Shown piece after piece: positions 60,001-64,000 of a DNA stretch of 64,000 nt. The stretch lies in assembly GCF_012273895.1 (NCBI RefSeq), contig NC_052103.1, positions 4,340,001 to 4,404,000 of the forward strand, in the 5' to 3' direction. Each line of letters begins with the position of its first letter. Position 1 is the first letter of the stretch. The notes under the pieces were generated by a model. It was given only the letters and a program-made list of their open reading frames with translations. It searched no databases and was not told where the DNA came from. This stretch comes from Zerene cesonia (Eukaryota > Arthropoda > Insecta > Lepidoptera > Pieridae). The translations under genes were made by a program, and so were the position numbers.

Positions 60001-62809
60001 TAGTATGTCAGTCTATGACATTTAAATAATAACAGAGTTGCGTTAATTGAAATACAACTTTATAATAATATAAATACATAATATATAGAAGTAATACGGA
60101 ATAAGACTGACGGTAAATACTAGCCTTAAATTCAATCGACAACTTATCATGCTAGATATTGGATGTTAATAATCTTGTTTCATGTCTCATTTATGTCGTT
60201 TGTTTAGTAAATTTGATACGATTTATTGAAATATTCTAATATTAATTGTATCCAGTAGCATTTTGTTTCATTTAATTTTTCAATAAATATCCGGATAGAT
60301 CGTACATACATTTAGTTGATAGTTTAGAAAACTTTTCCGTATATTTAAAAAAAATATACTTATGTTTATATTGAAGTGCAGTAGTATAGATACTATCCAT
60401 ATCTACTATACTATCCATACTATTTAAGTTTTATATAAGATCGAGTTACGCAGTCAGAATATTTGTTCAATAGTCAAGATTTACCAGTTCGCCCGGCTTT
60501 CCTGCTCAGTTGTTTTGTTAACTCCTTGATTGCGTGAGCCACGCCTTCACAATAATTTCTGTAGCAGCTTTCTAATAACATTTATTAGGCTAAATTATTC
60601 GGACACTTGAATAAATTCCTATTTATAACTGCTGGGAGTCTGATTAAAATTTTACAGTAATTTATCTAGTTTGGTAATGAAATGATCTCTTTATATTATA
60701 TTATGCCTAGCTACTATTCAACTGTAGAAATAATATCAGTAAATTCTTATTGATTTTTTGCTCATATGATGAAGGATAAAAAATAAACGGTTGCATTAGA
60801 ATTGCTCCAATTTTTTCGTACCGTTTCAAATTCACACGGATATTGCTATTTCTAGTGAAGCAATCGAATTAGCAAAACGCTGTGCGGCTGTAACTTTTTG
60901 TGTAATTGTGTGAAAATATTTGCTAATTGCATGCGTAAGTTGTTTATAACATTAATTATCGTTCGAGTATAAGATGTTCCTACTATGTACTATTTAAATA
61001 ATAATTGCTTACCAAACAAAAAGTATATTTACTAAATATTTAAAACTAGCTGCGCCCCGCGGTTTCACCCACGTAAGTTCGTATCCCGTTGGAATATCGG
61101 GATAAAAAGTTGCCTATATGTTATTACCAAATTTCATTGTAATCGGTTAAGTAGTTTTTGCGTGAAAGAGTAACAAACACATACTTCCTTACAAACTTTC
61201 ACATTTATAATATTAGTAGGATTGTATAATTATGCGAAAATAAATCATGTCAAATTATAGTCCCAAATAATAAAAAAGATTAAGTTAACTGTGAAAACAC
61301 AATGTTCAACGAACCGTACCGAAATAAGTACTAAAAACATTACTAAGCACTAAACTATTTCAGGTCTTGGTGAAATCTCTTAACAATTCACAAGTTTTTG
61401 TATCAATTGGAAATGTTTTAGCACTGTTATAAACCTAATACGTAATAAATTGATCTTAATGATATTGGCAAACGCATTCTTACTCACAATTTTTTTATGC
61501 GGTAAATGGTTTAAATAATTATTTGGTCAACTATATTTTTAAATCATATCTTATTTAATTGTTGTTCCGGCGCTGCGTGCTGTATTACAGGCCTTTGCTT
61601 AGTGCGGCAGCAGAAGCTTTCACCTATTTTAACTGATAATTTTGTATTGTATAACTTATATATAAATACAATAAAAAAAACTATTACTTTTTATTGATAG
61701 TAGCGTACTTCTAAACGAGTTATTCATAATCGATTTTCTTTCTAGATTATCTTCGCAGCGGCTTTATGCCTAGCCCAAGCTTCATACTACGCTGGACCCC
61801 CAGCTCCCATTCAACTCAGCCCCGATGGCAAATACGTGCTTGACACACCCGAGGTAGCGCACGCAAAGGCCGCTCACTTAGCGGCTCACGCGCAAGCCTC
61901 GACCTCGCATGGAGCTTGGGCCCCGGCTGGTGGCGCCTACGTCGCTGGCCCAGCTTATGGCGCCGGCGCTCACTATGGTGCTCCTGGTGCTGGTAAATAT
62001 TGTTTTTTTTTAATTGCACGAACTGGTTGACGTTAGATGAGTACAATCTTGTTTACGATGTTAAGTTTTCAAATGTTTACTAAAAATATGGAATATAAAC
62101 CATTCCGTTAATGCTAGAAAATATTTTAATATTAAACGCAAAGATTAATCAATCAACGCACAGCCTAAACTACTAGACTGATCCGGCTGAAATTTGGCAA
62201 GCAGATAGCCATTATTTTGTTGGCATCCGCTATGAAAGGGTTTTGATAAATTTTAACCTCGAAGGTATAAAATAGGGAATGAAAGTTTGTACCACAAAAA
62301 ACTCACGCAAAGAAAGTTTATCAATATATATAGTTTTTAAGCAGAGTTTCTTTTAAACGAATAACTAATTTGAACGTTCACATTTTCCAGGCCTTTACAA
62401 ATACGGTCCCGCTCCCCTCGCCCACGACGGTCGTGTGATCGACACCCCCGAGGTCGCTCACTTGAAGGCTGCCCGCCTCGCCGCGCTCAACAGTGCCCAC
62501 GCTAACGCCGCGCACGCCGCTCCCTCCGCGCCCGCCGCCTATGCCGCCGCTGGTGCGGGAGCAGGTTATGGAGCTGGGTACGGAGCGGGCTACGGCGCCG
62601 GCTACGGAGCGGGCTACGGCAAATGGAACGGCCCTCTCGCCCACATCCAACTCACCCACGACGGCCAGTACGTAGTAGACACACCTGAGGTGCAACACGC
62701 TCGTGCCGCTCACTTCCACCAGTACGCCGCCGCCGCGCAAGCCGCCGCGTCCGCCCCCGAAGAGCCCTGGGGTGCCCACGGCGCTCACGGCGCCCACGGC
62801 TGGCACTGA
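57028..62809 (+). CDS. Secreted cuticle protein with three DTPEV motifs (three exons)
   Basis: Exons are 57028-57039, 61746-61992 and 62391-62809, joined in phase by GT/AG sites; the product is 225 residues. Exon 1 encodes only MQSM. The signal peptide (MQSMIIFAAALCLAQAS, cut before YYAG) spans the junction, the usual exon pattern of insect cuticle genes. Three copies of the DTPEVAxAKAAHxAA-type motif start near residues 37, 104 and 183, each preceded by DG(K/R/Q)(Y)V. Between the second and third is a five-fold GAGY repeat. Ala, Gly, His and Tyr dominate, and there is no RR chitin-binding consensus. This matches cuticular proteins with the 18-residue motif, structural parts of rigid or pupal cuticle; binding to chitin or to other proteins through the motif is inferred. 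Codons are strikingly GC-rich at third positions, as in other highly expressed cuticle genes. Poly(A) signal at 62863-62868. Confidence 0.93.
58280..58500. repeat. GC-rich patch, possible decayed repeat
   Basis: This short island ('ggcgcgatttccccggccct', 'acttccgccgcccactgttt') is much richer in G and C than its surroundings, which is typical of an inserted element. I cannot assign a family. Confidence 0.3.
59090..59145 (+). mobile_element. SINE head remnant
   Basis: 'tcatcggcctagttggtaaa' followed by 'atgctggctgctgacatt' resembles the tRNA-derived A-box region of a lepidopteran SINE. The B box and body are absent. Confidence 0.4.
61045..61223 (-). mobile_element. LEP1-type Helitron, inverted, near-complete
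   Basis: It starts with the inverted 3' end (ACTAGCTGCGCCCCGCGG), then 'gtttcacccacgtaagttcg', and finishes 'cacatttataatattagtag'. The central 'tagctggacaac' block is deleted. Confidence 0.8.
62130..62330 (+). repeat. Possible repeat remnant in cuticle intron 2
   Basis: 'gactgatccggctgaaattt' followed by 'ggcaagcagatagcc' and 'actcacgcaaagaaagttta' resembles the 'ctgaaatttggtatgcagat...' portion of lepidopteran Helitron-like repeats. The ends are not recognisable. Confidence 0.35.
62550..62620 (+). repeat. 12-bp coding tandem repeat (GAGY)
   Basis: About five units of 'ggagcgggctac'-type sequence in frame encode Gly-Ala-Gly-Tyr. Silent differences between units show the protein repeat is conserved more than the DNA. 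Copy number is likely polymorphic. Confidence 0.85.
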
Positions 62810-62862
62810 ACCCTACCTCCGACCCGGCTAACGGACTGCCTGATATTTTTATACAAAATGTA

Positions 62863-62868
62863 AATAAA
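62863..62868 (+). terminator. Poly(A) signal of the cuticle gene
   Basis: AATAAA lies 54 bases after the stop codon, followed by an A-rich stretch. A further AATAAATAAA at 62941-62950 is an alternative. Confidence 0.65.
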
Positions 62869-62950
62869 ACCGAAAAAAAATGTTATGTAAAAAGTTGAAT
62901 GATAAGTGTATAGCAATGCGACTCTTATTGAGCGTAATGAAATAAATAAA

Positions 62951-63514
62951 AAGATAATGTTATACTTCTTTGTTTTATTTTTTGATCATATTAATTAATT
63001 TTAAAATTAATGATATCAACAGAAACTTTTAATTTATTAGTAAAGTATTAATAATAACAAATTGATTGAATTGATAAGAACGAATTGGTGATCTTTATTC
63101 ATATTGTGCAATAACTGAGTGCAAGTGTACCTAAAATTCTACCCATTAACTTTTTACACATAGAAATTTCATAAGCATTGTTGCATTCCTTTCACAAATT
63201 ATGGGTTTTATCATTTAACTTACATATGGAGTAAATATTTATATGTGCTAATGCAGGTTTCTAAAAATGAAACGCCTGCAGAATATATTCGATCAATCAT
63301 GTTCAAAGAAAATATATCTGCACATAAAATAAGGATTTGCGAAATAATATTTATACAACAAACAACATTAAACAGGCGTCCTTAAGTAAATGGTATGTAA
63401 TAGTCAATATATATTACATTTCAATTATTAAATATATACTGTATTGGGCAATAAAATGTTGTAGCTTGCTTCAAATAACTATATAATACTTTGCTTTACA
63501 TATGAAGTAAGCCG
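62951..63514. other. AT-rich sequence after the cuticle gene
   Basis: No gene, RNA or repeat recognised. Confidence 0.5.
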
Positions 63515-63765
63515 TACGTCTTTGTGTGTGTCTTTATCATATCATATAGTGGACGTTCCATGCTCTCGGACAAAACTGTTCGACCCAACTTTCTTCATTC
63601 AAACCACCAGGGACTGGAACATGCTTCTTGAGTCTATTTTCTACGACAATATAGAGGTCTTTAAGAGGAGAGTGAATGGGTGCGTTCTAGGGAAGCGCGC
63701 TCCATCTTAGGCCGCATCTCAGGTTCGAGATCTTGGTCAAGCACTGCCTTATCATTGAATAAAAA
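63515..63765 (+). pseudogene. C-terminal remnant of a non-LTR retrotransposon reverse-transcriptase ORF
   Basis: The frame reads CSRTKLFDPTFFIQTTRDWN, then a SIFYDNIEVFKRRVN segment and GKRAPS before a stop. This is the familiar RT(K)xxxxSFFxRTxRDWNxLPxxxF...FKxRVNxxLxGRRAPS end of lepidopteran LINE polyproteins. Substitutions at conserved sites (LLES for LPxS) and the absence of upstream RT domains show a 5'-truncated copy. An AATAAAAAAA tail follows near 63758. Confidence 0.65.
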
Positions 63766-64000
63766 AAGCAATAATAGTTTATTTCTCACATATTATATCA
63801 TTATATTTTATTATTTCGGTAGGATTTTAAGTTATTTTTGCTAACTTATACAATGTATATACCTGTACGCATATGCGACTTATGGTGATATCACAGTCTA
63901 ATAAAATCTAAACAATCGTTAACCAGCGATGTTTAGGCGGTTCAACCGTTCGGGAAGTAAGGGGTGAGATGCCTGAAGTTACTCAATCCCATGCAATTTT
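63766..64000. other. Right window edge
   Basis: AT-rich, then a slightly GC-richer last 80 bases. Nothing recognisable. Confidence 0.4.

Larger units (their letters stand above)
57040..61745 (+). other. 4.7-kb first intron of the cuticle gene
   Basis: It holds a GC-rich unidentified patch (58280-58500), a SINE-head remnant (about 59090-59140) and an inverted Helitron (61045-61223). The remainder is AT-rich without recognised features. Confidence 0.6.

Noticed and set aside
62378..62806. Minus-strand 142-codon Gly/Val-rich frame
   Set aside because: Antisense of the GC-rich third cuticle exon. The true frame has a signal peptide, splice sites and family motifs.
1..64000. CRISPR arrays, bacterial operons or phage genes
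   Set aside because: No regularly spaced repeats or ribosome-binding-site/operon structure; gene structure is that of an insect nuclear genome throughout.

Overview
The window is nuclear DNA of a moth or butterfly (Lepidoptera). The grounds are an AT-rich, intron-bearing insect genome, many LEP1-type Helitron copies (termini around 'gcagctagt'), the 'CCCGCGGCTTCG' class of lepidopteran interspersed repeat, lepidopteran SINE and LINE fragments, and a cuticle protein with the DTPEVAxAKAAH motif. The species cannot be named from the sequence alone. Both window edges cut unassigned sequence.

Layout. (1) 2707-13956, minus strand: Tao, the insect TAO (Ste20-family) protein kinase. I assembled it from 19 coding exons with matching phases and consensus splice sites, giving a predicted 983-residue protein. 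Its 3' UTR runs left from 2706, and a non-coding first exon probably ends at 14734. (2) 16266-18193, plus strand: an HP1/CBX-type heterochromatin protein of 180 residues in four exons, divergent from Tao. Its second intron carries three Helitron units head to tail. (3) 19612-23166 and 23722-27207 (up to 27264), minus strand: two adjacent paralogous genes, each one uninterrupted coding exon of about 1,160-1,184 codons. They belong to a large, alpha-helix-rich family that I do not recognise, and each has a likely intron acceptor just upstream of its start codon. (4) About 27.3-56.8 kb: a gene-poor stretch of nearly 30 kb holding one tRNA-like Pol III unit (30727-30802), a hAT-type MITE with intact target duplication (39128-39436), SINEs, Helitrons, decayed repeats and some striking hairpins. 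No protein gene is convincingly supported there. (5) 57028-62809, plus strand: a secreted cuticle structural protein of 225 residues in three exons, with a TATA promoter at 56872 and a 4.7-kb first intron. (6) 62810-64000: its 3' flank and the C-terminal remnant of a non-LTR retrotransposon.

The genes do not form one pathway. Tao is a signalling kinase (Hippo and p38/JNK inputs, microtubules), HP1 is a chromatin reader, and the last gene is a terminal-differentiation product of epidermis. Tao and HP1 are divergently arranged about 1.4-2.3 kb apart. HP1 and the first paralogue converge, with 3' ends probably about 0.1 kb apart if HP1 uses its distal poly(A) signal. The most novel items are the unnamed tandem paralogue pair and the tRNA-like gene with an extended acceptor stem.
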